Assembly (NCBI RefSeq): GCF_003807585.1
Contig: NZ_RMBX01000005.1
Coordinates: 248,001-312,000 of the forward strand
Reading direction: 5' to 3'
DNA: 64,000 bases
Source of the DNA: Chitinophaga barathri
GTDB lineage: Bacteria > Bacteroidota > Bacteroidia > Chitinophagales > Chitinophagaceae
Part shown: piece by piece, positions 17,735 to 28,062 of the stretch
How positions within the stretch are numbered: the first letter of the stretch is position 1
Layout of the letters: every line of letters starts with the position of its first letter
Program-made: the position numbers and the translations under genes
Notes under the pieces: generated by a model
Databases searched by the model: none
What the model was told of the DNA's origin: nothing
Seen by the model: only the letters and a program-made list of their open reading frames with translations

Positions 17735-19138
17735 TTATTTCCAGTTGAATACGCGTACAAAATACGGCCGGTAACGGTCTGCACTGCCGGGTTTGTTGAA
17801 GTTGCTGGCAAAATCCACGGGGTTGATGTTATAGGAAATCACCAGTTCCCCTTCCCTGCTCAGCGCATGATGCACGAATGCATTGTAGCTGATAAAATCG
17901 CCGCTGTACTTGTCGGGAATATGGTAGAGCGTGCGTTTGTTTGTCCACGGCCCTACCGGACTGTTCGCCTCCTGGATATAAATATCCAGCCCAAAGATGT
18001 TTTGTTGTGATACGAGATAATATTTCCCGTCCTTATAAAACACGTTCGGCTGTGTAATGTCATTGCAGACGTTATATTTCACCGGCGTGGCGCTCCATCC
18101 GTTCTCCCCGTAATATTCCCATGCCCCGTTCAGATCGTTGCCCGCCGCGCGGGCCACGTACATAAATGAAGTGAGATAACCGTTTTCGGTGCTGTACATA
18201 TAAGTATACCCATCCGGCGCTTTCATGCTGCCCGCGCTATAGTTGCTGGACAGGTCCTTGTCTTTGACAAGCTGGCTGAGCTGCATGGACGGCAGGTCAA
18301 AAATGGCCAGGTCTGTGCTCACATGCGCAAAATCCCAGGTACCGTTGCCGGTTTTCCTGACATGGCTGAGCAGCATCTGGAACTTCCCATTATGCACCTG
18401 CCCGGCTCCGGGCCAGTACCAGTCCTGGTCTTCAGGTGCATTGCCATATTTGATCCAGGTTTCGCTTTGGTTTCCTGAACCGGGGTTCAGCTGGAAAAAA
18501 CTTTGAAGGGAAGTATCCAGTTGCAGATGTGCGGCGTTGCGGCGCATCACGTTGTTCGTCCTGTTGCGGTCCGTGCTTACCTGCCCGAAAAAACTATCCT
18601 GGAATGACCATATGATGCGGCCGTCAGGCAGCAGTACGGAATAACAGCCGTCTCCGCCGTTCCAGTGCTGGTAACGGGTGAGGTAGTCATTATAATCCAG
18701 GTCGCTGTATACCGTCACGCGCGGGTCCCACCTGCCATTGCCCTGCAACAGTTCCAGGCGCGGGCCCGTAGCCAGTTCATTCCTTTTCAGTATACGCACG
18801 TACCAGTTCTTAACGATCCCGGCTTCGGACGTGACCCGGTAGGTATAACGGTTGCCTTTGGAGGCAAAATCAACTTTCACACCCCGCGCAGGTAATACGG
18901 TAGCCCCTTTGGAAACGGTTACCAACGGGCTGACGGCGCCCAGGTCCAGGTCGTCTTCCGCATATACCGTAATGGCAGCGGAGTCTGTACCGTTTACGAT
19001 CTCTGTTTCCCCGGACTGGCCTTCGGCAAGCCTGAAGGAAATAATAGCGCGCTCCTGGCTCATGTAGCCGTCCAGCGGGTTCTTCATACAGGATGTGAGA
19101 ATGCCGCCGGCTATCAATAACAATATCATTTTGTGCAT
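17735..19138 (-). CDS. DUF5005-like surface lipoprotein
   Basis: A 467 aa lipoprotein with its acylated cysteine at about residue 17 (AGGILTSC). An N-terminal beta domain (about 30-120) resembles the Ig-like modules found ahead of surface glycan-binding proteins (TVYAEDDLDLGAVSPLVTVS). The larger domain from about 125 looks like the DUF5005/DUF4185 group, which has a five-bladed propeller reminiscent of glycosidases (GDGCYSVLLPDGRIIWSFQD, then TYMYSTENGYL and KYYLVSQQNIFGLDIY). Whether it cleaves or only binds glycan is unknown. It lies between SusC (5 bp upstream) and the GH2 gene (9 bp downstream), as a surface glycan-binding protein or extra hydrolase would. Confidence 0.78.
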   Translation of the reverse strand: MHKMILLLIAGGILTSCMKNPLDGYMSQERAIISFRLAEGQSGETEIVNGTDSAAITVYAEDDLDLGAVSPLVTVSKGATVLPARGVKVDFASKGNRYTYRVTSEAGIVKNWYVRILKRNELATGPRLELLQGNGRWDPRVTVYSDLDYNDYLTRYQHWNGGDGCYSVLLPDGRIIWSFQDSFFGQVSTDRNRTNNVMRRNAAHLQLDTSLQSFFQLNPGSGNQSETWIKYGNAPEDQDWYWPGAGQVHNGKFQMLLSHVRKTGNGTWDFAHVSTDLAIFDLPSMQLSQLVKDKDLSSNYSAGSMKAPDGYTYMYSTENGYLTSFMYVARAAGNDLNGAWEYYGENGWSATPVKYNVCNDITQPNVFYKDGKYYLVSQQNIFGLDIYIQEANSPVGPWTNKRTLYHIPDKYSGDFISYNAFVHHALSREGELVISYNINPVDFASNFNKPGSADRYRPYFVRVFNWK

Positions 19139-19143
19139 GATGT

Positions 19144-22100
19144 CTATTTAAAACCGATCTGGATACCCAGGTTCACTACACGCTGGTTGATGTAGGCATC
19201 GCCCGCCGTGTTGCTACCCACTTCAGGGTCCTGCTGGTATTTATCGTAGTTGGTCCAGGTGAAAAGATTATACGCGCTCAGGTAAAGCCTCGCATTGTTG
19301 ATACGTTTGGGCAGCCAGCGGCTCGGCATCTGGTAACCCATGTCCACCGTTTTCAGGCGTACATACCTTGCATCTATCAGCCAGAAGTCGGACATGTAGG
19401 TGCGCGCGCTGTTTACAGTGGTCGGGTTGCTGGTGAGTCGCGGAAATTGTGCGTTGGCTGCATTCTCCGGCGTCCATCTCTCCTGGTGAATGGGCTGGAA
19501 CTGGCTCTGGAAGGTTTCGATACCCGTGCCCACTACGCTGAAGCTGTAACCAAAGGAACCCTGGAACAGCAGGTTGATGCTGAAACCTTTGTAATTGACT
19601 CCGAGCGTAAGCCCCAGTACAGTGCTTGCAAGGTTCGGTTTGCCGATCGGCCCCTGGTCGTTGTTGTCAATTACACCGTCGCCGTTGATGTCTTTGTATT
19701 TGAGATCGCCCGGCTGTATAGGATATTCGGTAAGCGGCGTGGCAGGTTTGTCATGCGCATTGGCCTGTATCTTCGCCACATCGTCCGGCGTGTAATAACC
19801 AAGGAAAGTGTAGCCGAACGGCTGATCGATCGGCAGGCCCGTTTGCCGCAGCCATGGATAGGCCGGCTGAGCTTCGTCCCTGAACAGCACTTTGTTCTTG
19901 AAGTACTGGAATACGAGGCTTGTATTGAAGTTCACACTGCGAATGCTTCCTCGGTAGTTCACCTGCCCGTCAAAACCGGTATTGCTGGTTTTTGCCACGT
20001 TGGTGGGACTGAAACCTACACCCAGCATATTGGGCACGGAACCTTTGCGCACCAGCTGATCATACCGGATATCATGAAAATAATCCACGGTAAAAGAGAG
20101 TTTATCCTTAAACAGGTTCACGTCGATCCCTACGTCCGCCTTTTTTGCTTTTTCCCATGTCACGTCCAGGTTTCCTAAATCGCCTTCGTAGATGGAACCA
20201 TTCGAGGTGTGGCTTTCCCCGAAAGAATAACCGCCGCCGTTCTCATACTGCTGACGGAAAAGGTACCGGTTGCCCGAGGTCACATCCGAACCTACCACAC
20301 CATACGAGCCACGCAGTTTCAACAGGCTCACGAAACTGACATTATCCTTAAAAAACGGCTCCTGCGATATACTCCAGCCGATGCCCACCGCGGGGAAAAA
20401 TCCATTTCTTTTCTTCGCCTGGAATCGGTCTGAACCATTGTAGGCGCCGTTGAAGTCGATCAGGTATTTCTGTTTGAAATTATAACCGGCTTTGAAAGAA
20501 AAACCCCTGAAGTTCGCCGGGATGTCCGACTTGAAGGAATAACTCTGCCGGTTGTACAGCGCCAGCGCGTTCAGGGCATGATCACCGAAAGTGCGGTCGT
20601 AGCTCAGGAACGCCTGTGTGTTGATATTGCGGCTGTAAAGATCCGTATTCCCCGTTACACGATAGGATTGCAGGCGGTAATTTCCACGCGGGTCCAGCGT
20701 ATACGACTGATCCACGGGATTATAATAAAATGAAGGCGGTTCCGCTTCGCGGAACAGATTTCTTGAATATTGCTCAATACCCGCATAGGCCACGCGCCCG
20801 GTCAGGGAAAGACCTTTGGTCAGAAAATCGAGTTGCTGCGTGGCGCCGAACAGTACGTTGAAGTCTGTTCTTTTGCTGCGGCTGTAACCGCCGTTGGCCA
20901 GCCTGGCGTTGAGCGTGGGCAGCGCGTCTTTTGTATCCGCGGCGTAGGCGTAGCTGCCATTCGGGTTCATCAGCGGCGCTGAGTAAGGATGTATCTTTTC
21001 AAAATTATATACTTCAGACACCACGTTGGCCGAGCGCGGCTGGTTGATATCGCCAAAGCGGGTGGTAAGGTCCAGCCGGAGCGTCAGCGTTTTGGTGGCG
21101 CGCATATCGAGGTTGGAGCGGAAGTTGTACCTGCGGAAAAAATAGTTGGTGTTCACCTCATTCCTCGGATCGGAAAAGTCTTTCACCAGGCCGTTTTGCG
21201 TAAGAAAACCGCCGGAAACAAAATATTTCACTGCTTCGGTACCCCCTGATATATCTACATTGCTATTGACCTGGTAGGCGTGTTTTTTAAATACGGCATC
21301 GTACCAGTTGATGTTCGGATGGCCGAAAGGGTCTTCCCCGTTCTGGAACAGCTCAAGATCGCGGTCTGTAAACCTCAGCGGCAATCCATCGTTTTTGTAG
21401 GCTTCGTTGACCAGCACCGCTGTGTTGTAAGAGTCGAGGAACTGCGGCGTTTTCACCGGCGACTGCTGGCCGGATTCCACGCGGAGGTTCACCTGCGGGC
21501 GTCCGCTTTTACCACGGCGGGTAGCCACTACCAATACGCCGTTCGCGCCTTTGATACCATAAATCGCCGTGGTGGAGGCATCTTTCAGGATGGAAATGCT
21601 TTCAATCTCATTCACGTTGATCTGCTGCAACTGATCGTAGGAATATTCGATATCGTCCACGATGATAAGCGGTCTGTTACCATCCACATTCAGCGAGCTC
21701 ACACCGCGGATAAAGAAATCCGAAGCATCCCTTCCCGGCTGGCCGGACCGCTGCTGCGATACAAAGCCGGGGAGTTTGCCCATCAGCGCGTTCTGCACGT
21801 TAGCCGTTGGTACGTTCCTGATCTCCGCGCCGGTAATGGCGCTTACCGCACCTGTACTGGTAATACGTTTGGCCGCATTAAACCCTACGATCACCACTTC
21901 ATCGAGGCCCTGTGTGGAGGCCTGCAACACCACGTCTATAGTAGATTGGCCGGCTACATCGATCTCCTGGCTGGTGAAGCCGATCAGTTTTACGATCACG
22001 GTATTGGAAGTGCCTTTCAGCGTCAGTTTAAACTTGCCGTCCGGATCGGCGATCACCCCGTTGGTGGGCAATCCTTTTTCCGAAATGGCAGCGCCGGGCA

Positions 22101-22206
22101 GCACACCGTTCAGGTCTTTTACAGTGCCGCTGATAATTTTTTGCTGGGCCGCCAACGATAAAGGCAGGGCGGCTATCAGCAGGAAGAACAGTATAATATT
22201 TTTCAT
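19144..22206 (-). CDS. SusC/RagA-family TonB-dependent outer-membrane transporter
   Basis: Complete 1020 aa SusC. Signal peptide (about residues 1-20, ending LSLAAQ), carboxypeptidase-regulatory-like domain (about 24-95), TonB box/plug start (DEVVIVGFNAAKRITSTGAV, with VGFN instead of the usual VGYG) and the signature ILKDASTTAIYGIKGANGVL. The barrel ends INQRVVNLGIQIGFK. No STN domain. It follows a SusD by 34 bp and precedes the DUF5005-like lipoprotein by 5 bp, so no SusD lies directly downstream, contrary to the normal C-then-D order. It may pair with the upstream SusD or with the first SusD of the operon. Confidence 0.95.
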   Translation of the reverse strand: MKNIILFFLLIAALPLSLAAQQKIISGTVKDLNGVLPGAAISEKGLPTNGVIADPDGKFKLTLKGTSNTVIVKLIGFTSQEIDVAGQSTIDVVLQASTQGLDEVVIVGFNAAKRITSTGAVSAITGAEIRNVPTANVQNALMGKLPGFVSQQRSGQPGRDASDFFIRGVSSLNVDGNRPLIIVDDIEYSYDQLQQINVNEIESISILKDASTTAIYGIKGANGVLVVATRRGKSGRPQVNLRVESGQQSPVKTPQFLDSYNTAVLVNEAYKNDGLPLRFTDRDLELFQNGEDPFGHPNINWYDAVFKKHAYQVNSNVDISGGTEAVKYFVSGGFLTQNGLVKDFSDPRNEVNTNYFFRRYNFRSNLDMRATKTLTLRLDLTTRFGDINQPRSANVVSEVYNFEKIHPYSAPLMNPNGSYAYAADTKDALPTLNARLANGGYSRSKRTDFNVLFGATQQLDFLTKGLSLTGRVAYAGIEQYSRNLFREAEPPSFYYNPVDQSYTLDPRGNYRLQSYRVTGNTDLYSRNINTQAFLSYDRTFGDHALNALALYNRQSYSFKSDIPANFRGFSFKAGYNFKQKYLIDFNGAYNGSDRFQAKKRNGFFPAVGIGWSISQEPFFKDNVSFVSLLKLRGSYGVVGSDVTSGNRYLFRQQYENGGGYSFGESHTSNGSIYEGDLGNLDVTWEKAKKADVGIDVNLFKDKLSFTVDYFHDIRYDQLVRKGSVPNMLGVGFSPTNVAKTSNTGFDGQVNYRGSIRSVNFNTSLVFQYFKNKVLFRDEAQPAYPWLRQTGLPIDQPFGYTFLGYYTPDDVAKIQANAHDKPATPLTEYPIQPGDLKYKDINGDGVIDNNDQGPIGKPNLASTVLGLTLGVNYKGFSINLLFQGSFGYSFSVVGTGIETFQSQFQPIHQERWTPENAANAQFPRLTSNPTTVNSARTYMSDFWLIDARYVRLKTVDMGYQMPSRWLPKRINNARLYLSAYNLFTWTNYDKYQQDPEVGSNTAGDAYINQRVVNLGIQIGFK

Positions 22207-22240
22207 CTTCTTCAGTTATAATTCATGAAAGGAATGAGGA

Positions 22241-23947
22241 TCACCAGCCCGGGTTCTGGCGCATGTTATCGTTCTTCACCACTTCGTCGTACGGGATAGG
22301 ATAGAAGTACATTTTTGGCGCTGAAAACACGGGTTTGAACACCTCTACTACATTATAGTTAAAAGCAGGTCCTTCCTTGATGATACTCATGCCGTGCAGT
22401 GCTCTGCCATACACCTGTTGCGCAATCTTCCAGCGGCGGATATCCCAGAAACGGTGTTCTTCAAAAGCCAGCTCTATCCTCCGTTCATTCCGGATAATGG
22501 CGCGCATTTCTTCCGGGGTCATGTTTTCCTTCAGACCATACATCCCGTCGGCTCCGGCTGCAATGCCCGCGCGGGCGCGCAGGTCTTTCAGCACCTGGAA
22601 TACTTCGCCGGTGGCGCCGTTGTATTCGTTTTCGGCTTCGGCAAAATTGAGCAGCACTTCCGTGTAACGCAGGAAGATCCAGTCATGGCTGGTATTGCTG
22701 TACTGGGTGGCGTTTTCAAAGTTCCCCATGAACTTGCGCATGTAATACGAAGTTTTAGTGCCGGGCTCCGCGCCACCGGGCCTGTGCTGGCCACCTTCAA
22801 AGGTTTGCAATTCTACATTCAGCCAGCGCGCGCCATTGTAAAGGATACTCATGGTCAGGCGCGGATCGCGGCGGGCGTAGGGCTCATTGGAATTGTAGCC
22901 TGAAGCGGGATCGGTGATCGGCAGGCCTGTGTTGGTCGGGAAGGCGTCTACCAGTTCCTGCGTGGGATTGGTGCGGCCGCGCGCTACCTGGGCAAAACCT
23001 ACCGGCCCGTTGGTGTTTTCAATATCCGTATTATTACCTCCCTGGCGGAAGAAGAGGATTTCACTATTGTTCTGGGTAATAAATACGTCCTTGAAATTGG
23101 GCATCAAAGAGAAAGTATGCTCGTCGATCAGTTCGCGCGCGGCGTCAGCGGCCAGTTTCCAGCGTTCTTTGTCATAACTGGCATAACCGGTAAGCGGATT
23201 ATTTGCGTCGATATTCTGCCCGTTGTACAATGGACTGGCGGCATACAACAATACACGGGCTTTTAACGCCAGGGCAGACCCCCTCGTGGCGCGGTGGCTG
23301 TTCAGCTCCGGCGCTGCCACAGGATTGGGGCGCAGGCTGTCTTTGATCGCATCGCATTCCGCAACGATATAATTCACACAATCCGCGAAAGAACTACGGG
23401 GCACCTGCACGTCATCCCCCAATACCCTTACTTTATCGCCCATCAGCGGAATGCCGCCATATCGTTTCAGCAGCTCGAAATAAAACAGCGCCCTGATAAA
23501 TCTCGCTTCGGATTTCCAGGCGTAACGGATGGAGCGGCCGTTGGGCAGTTTTTCTTTAACGGGTGATATATCGATGTTGGAAACAAAAATGCTGGCGGCG
23601 CGGATAGCTGCGTAGCTGTTGTTCCATGGCGTTTCGTCCCCCAGTGTGGCATAGGAGGTATATGCGCCGGTAGCCAGCTGCAATGCAACGGAAGTACCAA
23701 CGAGGCCGGAGACTGCATCGTCGGACGCGGCATCCAGCAGGTCGCCGCCCACGCGGTTGTAGCCGCCCGGCAGCCTGGAATAAATGCCATTGAGGAATTT
23801 ATTGGCGTACGTGCCCAGTGAATCATCCTGGTCAAATACATATTCTATCGTTACTTTTTCAAGCGGTATGACTTCGTAATCCTTTTTGCAGGCAACCATG
23901 GCAGCAAGGCAGCCGGCCACGAGGATCATTATGCGGAATTGCTTCAT
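22241..23947 (-). CDS. SusD/RagB-family surface lipoprotein
   Basis: A 568 aa SusD-like lipoprotein, lipidated at about Cys20 (CLAAMVAC, followed by KKDYEVIPLE). The N-terminal helical region includes EARFIRALFYFELLKRYGGI and the C-terminal part includes ERRIELAFEEHRFWDIRRWK and the typical end PYDEVVKNDNMRQNPGW. It is longer than the sialidase-operon SusD, with extra loops in the middle. The gene lies 22 bp after one SusC and 34 bp before another, so its true partner cannot be decided from order alone. Confidence 0.95.
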   Translation of the reverse strand: MKQFRIMILVAGCLAAMVACKKDYEVIPLEKVTIEYVFDQDDSLGTYANKFLNGIYSRLPGGYNRVGGDLLDAASDDAVSGLVGTSVALQLATGAYTSYATLGDETPWNNSYAAIRAASIFVSNIDISPVKEKLPNGRSIRYAWKSEARFIRALFYFELLKRYGGIPLMGDKVRVLGDDVQVPRSSFADCVNYIVAECDAIKDSLRPNPVAAPELNSHRATRGSALALKARVLLYAASPLYNGQNIDANNPLTGYASYDKERWKLAADAARELIDEHTFSLMPNFKDVFITQNNSEILFFRQGGNNTDIENTNGPVGFAQVARGRTNPTQELVDAFPTNTGLPITDPASGYNSNEPYARRDPRLTMSILYNGARWLNVELQTFEGGQHRPGGAEPGTKTSYYMRKFMGNFENATQYSNTSHDWIFLRYTEVLLNFAEAENEYNGATGEVFQVLKDLRARAGIAAGADGMYGLKENMTPEEMRAIIRNERRIELAFEEHRFWDIRRWKIAQQVYGRALHGMSIIKEGPAFNYNVVEVFKPVFSAPKMYFYPIPYDEVVKNDNMRQNPGW

Positions 23948-23969
23948 TGTGCTTTATTTAGATGGCTGA

Positions 23970-26900
23970 CTAGAATTTAACATTGATACCGGTATTCAGC
24001 ACCCGTTGAATGGGATATGCACCCACTCCCACTTCCGGATCCACGAAGTCGTAAGCGGCGTGTGTAAACAGGTTTTGCGCATTGGCGAATATTTTTACGC
24101 TGCCCAGCTTCACCCGGCGCGTCCAGCTGTAAGGGAGATTGTAGGCGAGGCTTACATTTTTCAGCCGGAAATAATTACCGTTGCGTACCCAAAAGGAAGA
24201 GCTTGCTTTGTTGTAACTATTGTTCGCATCGGCGGTCAACCGGGGATAAGTGGCCGTAGCGGCGGTCTCAGGCGTCCAGCGGCCGGTGATCTGTTCGTAG
24301 GCCTGGCCGTAGGTAAAGTTGAGGAACTGGAAACCGGCTTCAGTAGCGAAATTCGCCACGTAGTTCACCCTGTTTGCCACACCCTGCAACAATGCGCTCG
24401 CTTCAATGCCTTTCCATGCAAAACCGATATTGACGCCGTAATAAATCCGTGGCTTGTAGGTACCGATAGGCGCTTCGTCAAACTGGTTGATAGTGCCGTC
24501 GCCATTCAGGTCTTTATAGCGGATATCGCCGGGCAAAGGTTTATATCCCGCAATCGTTGCGCTGCCTTCGGCTTCTTCGGCCGACTGGAAAAAGCCGTCC
24601 GCGATGTAGCCAAAGGGCATACCTACCGGCTGACCGGTCCGTTTATTCCATTCATACTCCCGGCGCTGCTCGTCTCTGAAAATCGATTTGCTTTGTTCGA
24701 TGCTGCCGTTCGCGGTAATGAAATAATTAAAATCATTCACCCGGCCCTGGTACGTCAGTGTAAGTTCGCCGCCTTCGTACTGGTTGATGCCAATATTCTC
24801 CGGGGGATAATTGGCACCGGACAATGCGATGCTTTTACCTCTTATCTGCAACAGGTTTTCATAGCGGTCGTGGTAATAGTCGCCGGTGATCTGTAATTGA
24901 TTATTAAACAACGACACATCGATCCCCACATCCAGCTTGCGCGCGGTTTCCCAGGAGATATTCACATTGGCCAGGCCGTTTTCCTGGAAAGCCGATGCGG
25001 GCGAGCGGGCGATGCCCTGGGCGTACACCCCGCCGCCAATACCGTTATTCTCACTGAAGTCCTGGCGCCAGATGTAATAACCTGAATTATCGATACCATT
25101 GCCGGTATGGGCGTAGGTGCCTCTCAGCTTCAACTGGTCCATCCAACCTGCATTACCTTTAAGAAAATCTTCCTGCGCCAGGTCCCAGCCGATGCCTCCC
25201 GCGAAGAAGGTGCCGTACTGTTTGCCCGGCATATAACGGTTGTAGCCGCTCCTGTTGAGCGCGCCTTCAACAAAATATTTATTTGCATAGTTATAAGCGA
25301 CCTTACCGGATATGTTCGTGGCTTTGCCAGGCAGGTCATAGTTAAAGATCGTCTGCCGGCTATCCGCCAGCACTACCGCGTTCAGGCCATGACGGCCGAA
25401 TTGCCTGTCGTAGTTCAGCGATACCTGCCCGAAAAAATACTGGGCGTTAAAAACAGACATAAAATTATTCCGTTGCGCAACCGCGTCCCCGTATTTGCTG
25501 TACAGCGTATCTCCCTGCGTCACGCCCATCCTGTATACCAGCTCGCGTTTGCTGCGGTCGATGGCGTTGGCTGACTGTATGGACAGGTTGCCTTTTCCTT
25601 TTACGGATAGCCCCGGCAGCCAGTCGCCCAGGTCGTAGCGGATGTCCACATTGGCCATCACGTCTTTGCTGTTATCCTGGATGTAGCCGCTGTTGAGCGT
25701 CTGGGACAGCAGGTTCGTGTTAAGGTTGTTTGTACCGCCCCAGCTACCGTTGAGGTTGCGGATGGGATAGGCGGCATTGGGCGTTGCCAGTAATGCGCCC
25801 AATATATCGCTGGTGCCGGCGCCGGGCTGCGTTCCTTCCTGGAGGCGGCCAAAGAGCTGCATGCTTATATTCAGGCTTTCCGTTACATCAATACTCACGT
25901 CTGTGTTGATCAGGTAACGTTTCAGGCCGGCGTTGGTGTTGTAGTTGTTGGCAGGGGAAGTTCTGAAGATGCCTTGCTGGTCCGTATAGTTCAGCGACAC
26001 GGAATATCGGGCCACGTTGCCGCCACCATTAATGTTCAGGTTATAGCGTGATAGCGGCGCATTGTCACGCAGGATGGCATCGTACCAGTTCACGTCCGGG
26101 TGAGTGTACGGACTGCTATAATCGCGGAATGCGATAAAGTCGGCTTCCTTGTACAGTGGTTCTTTCCCATCGTTCTGCAAGGCTTCATTCAGCAGGTACG
26201 CGTATTGCCAGGCGGGCAAAGGTTTTGGCAGGTTCAGTGATTGTTGTACGCCTGTCTGCGCGGTGAACGATACCCGTGGTTTCCCGGCGCGGGCGCGTTT
26301 GGTGGTCACCAGCAAAACGCCCCGTGAGCTGCGCTGACCGAGCAGGATCGTTGAAAGCCCGTCTTTCAGCACAGAGATGGATTCTATATTTTCAGGATCG
26401 ATGGAAAACACGTCCCGTTGTACGCCGTCTACAATTGTTACCGGCACCTGCCCGCGCAGGATCAAACCCATTTCTGTATTGTCATTCGGCTCCAGTGCGC
26501 CCGGCCTGGGAATGTTGCCTACAAATATGTCCACATCAAAATTGTCGCCGGTAGCGGGATTGCGGAACCCGCTGCTTTGCTGGGTATACAGCCCCGCCAG
26601 ACGGCCGGGTAATGCGTAGGCGTATAAAGTAGCCGGTGTGGTGGAAAGCTGGTTAGTATACACCGTGCCCACGGCGCCCACCATGCTTTTCGGGGAGGCC
26701 TCGCCATACAGCACAGGGATACGCTGCGGCGCTGGGATATACACTTCTTCCATGCGTAGCGTCAGTGGTTTGGTATCGCGTACTTTGTGCTCGATCGTAT
26801 AATACCCGGGGTATTGAATGATCAGTGTATTGTTCACGGCCGCACGCACGGTAAATCTGCCCGCGGCATCGGTGCTGGTACTGTCATTTGTGCCTTTTAC

Positions 26901-27050
26901 AAAAATGGCGGCCCCGGCAACGGGCTGGCCGTAGTTATCCGCCAGCAGACCGGCCACTGTGCCCGGTTGCTGCGCCCGCACGCTCCCGCACAACGCGAGC
27001 ACCAGGCAGGCAAGCACTGAAATATATCGTGAAAAGTAGCTGTTAGCCAT
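23970..27050 (-). CDS. SusC-like TonB-dependent transporter with divergent plug signature
   Basis: A 1026 aa outer-membrane transporter. Signal peptide about residues 1-26 (ending GSVRAQQ), carboxypeptidase-regulatory-like domain (about 30-105), plug (about 115-240) and barrel ending AYPIRQRVLNTG-like residues and INVKF. The plug is unusual: the normal VVVVGYG TonB-box region is replaced by PAPQRIPVLYGEASPKSM, and the signature reads VLKDGLSTILLGQRSSRGVL rather than AIYGSRGANG. Both marks define a divergent branch of the family. The ATG at 27050 starts the signal peptide directly and leaves a 26-bp gap; an upstream in-frame ATG at 27086 would overlap the preceding gene. Confidence 0.93.
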   Translation of the reverse strand: MANSYFSRYISVLACLVLALCGSVRAQQPGTVAGLLADNYGQPVAGAAIFVKGTNDSTSTDAAGRFTVRAAVNNTLIIQYPGYYTIEHKVRDTKPLTLRMEEVYIPAPQRIPVLYGEASPKSMVGAVGTVYTNQLSTTPATLYAYALPGRLAGLYTQQSSGFRNPATGDNFDVDIFVGNIPRPGALEPNDNTEMGLILRGQVPVTIVDGVQRDVFSIDPENIESISVLKDGLSTILLGQRSSRGVLLVTTKRARAGKPRVSFTAQTGVQQSLNLPKPLPAWQYAYLLNEALQNDGKEPLYKEADFIAFRDYSSPYTHPDVNWYDAILRDNAPLSRYNLNINGGGNVARYSVSLNYTDQQGIFRTSPANNYNTNAGLKRYLINTDVSIDVTESLNISMQLFGRLQEGTQPGAGTSDILGALLATPNAAYPIRNLNGSWGGTNNLNTNLLSQTLNSGYIQDNSKDVMANVDIRYDLGDWLPGLSVKGKGNLSIQSANAIDRSKRELVYRMGVTQGDTLYSKYGDAVAQRNNFMSVFNAQYFFGQVSLNYDRQFGRHGLNAVVLADSRQTIFNYDLPGKATNISGKVAYNYANKYFVEGALNRSGYNRYMPGKQYGTFFAGGIGWDLAQEDFLKGNAGWMDQLKLRGTYAHTGNGIDNSGYYIWRQDFSENNGIGGGVYAQGIARSPASAFQENGLANVNISWETARKLDVGIDVSLFNNQLQITGDYYHDRYENLLQIRGKSIALSGANYPPENIGINQYEGGELTLTYQGRVNDFNYFITANGSIEQSKSIFRDEQRREYEWNKRTGQPVGMPFGYIADGFFQSAEEAEGSATIAGYKPLPGDIRYKDLNGDGTINQFDEAPIGTYKPRIYYGVNIGFAWKGIEASALLQGVANRVNYVANFATEAGFQFLNFTYGQAYEQITGRWTPETAATATYPRLTADANNSYNKASSSFWVRNGNYFRLKNVSLAYNLPYSWTRRVKLGSVKIFANAQNLFTHAAYDFVDPEVGVGAYPIQRVLNTGINVKF

Positions 27051-27076
27051 TGTATCAGTTTTTGGAACGGTAGAGG

Positions 27077-28039
27077 TTATTGGCATTTAAATGTGTAGAC
27101 GAAAGGGTTGGCGGTATTGCTATACCCTACTTTTACGGTCCCGGAAACATCGGTAAAGAAATACTCGATCCGCTCCAGCGTCTGCCCTTCCTGCATGTTA
27201 AAGTAACCACGCGGCCAGAAGGTGATAGCGGATTTATTGCCGGTATATTTTTTCAGCTTCGTGACGTCTGTTTGCGCGCAGGCGTCCAGCACCTGCCCGT
27301 CGGTTGTATATCCTTTGGCGCATAGATAAATGCTGCCCACACCATTCAGCGCCGTAGGCACTACGTCCGGGTCAAAACTCAGGGTGAGGAAATCATTATC
27401 CGTAGCCATGCCCGGCGTAACGGCGGCTATCTGCGGATTACAGAAATCGATCACATCGCCGGGCCCGCCGGTTACGCTGAAGCAGTCTTTGAACTGGCAT
27501 TTGTATACATTATTGGAGCCAAATACATCGCTCAGGCCTTCTGAACTGGTGCCCAGGAAATAACCTGTTTTGAACATCACGTTTTCCGGCCCTGCTTTGG
27601 TCACGATCTTTACATTGATGTTGTCTTTCACGCCCTGCGGCGCATTGTAGGTCTGCTCCGTCCAGAACACGACCCACTCCAGGTCGTCCGTCATAAAATT
27701 ACCGCCCATGCCAAAGCGGGTTCTCAACGCCGCCGGCCAGTTCTGCCCCCCGTTTGCGATCACGGAAGCCGGCACCGGTACCATCCTGCCGTTACCATAT
27801 GAAGTAGTCGTAAAAGTGATAGTGGAATTCGTGGAAGCCGACCAGCTTTTAGGCGCCAGGAAACCGATGATCAGCCTCACGTTGGAACGCCCCCCATCCG
27901 CCACATCAATGCGGGTGCGCATGGTGATGGTTATATCCTCCCCTGCCGTGGCAGACGTGGGCTGATCCACCCCTTCAAGGAATACGCAGCCCGCCAGCAG
28001 AAGCAGGATCAGGCATATGCCGTATGTATATTTTTTCAT
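27077..28039 (-). CDS. DUF4961-like secreted protein
   Basis: A 320 aa lipoprotein with acylated cysteine at about residue 18 (ILLLLAGC). The remainder looks like beta-rich modules: an N-terminal region with ITITMRTRIDVADGGRSN, a central part with a paired-cysteine segment (CQFKDCFSV, then DFCNPQIAAVTPG), and a C-terminal part ending FVYTFKCQ. It matches my memory of the DUF4961 group, which often accompanies a DUF5004 gene in Bacteroidetes SusC/SusD operons. Probably a surface or periplasmic glycan-binding accessory. Its function is not established and I do not infer an enzyme activity. Confidence 0.75.
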   Translation of the reverse strand: MKKYTYGICLILLLLAGCVFLEGVDQPTSATAGEDITITMRTRIDVADGGRSNVRLIIGFLAPKSWSASTNSTITFTTTSYGNGRMVPVPASVIANGGQNWPAALRTRFGMGGNFMTDDLEWVVFWTEQTYNAPQGVKDNINVKIVTKAGPENVMFKTGYFLGTSSEGLSDVFGSNNVYKCQFKDCFSVTGGPGDVIDFCNPQIAAVTPGMATDNDFLTLSFDPDVVPTALNGVGSIYLCAKGYTTDGQVLDACAQTDVTKLKKYTGNKSAITFWPRGYFNMQEGQTLERIEYFFTDVSGTVKVGYSNTANPFVYTFKCQ

Positions 28040-28062
28040 ATCGTGCTGTGAGTTGTGTTGGA

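Noticed and set aside
21280..22161. A 293-codon plus-strand open frame, with similar ones opposite other SusC genes
   Set aside because: Shadow of the SusC coding frame on the minus strand; composition and lack of motifs mark it as non-coding.
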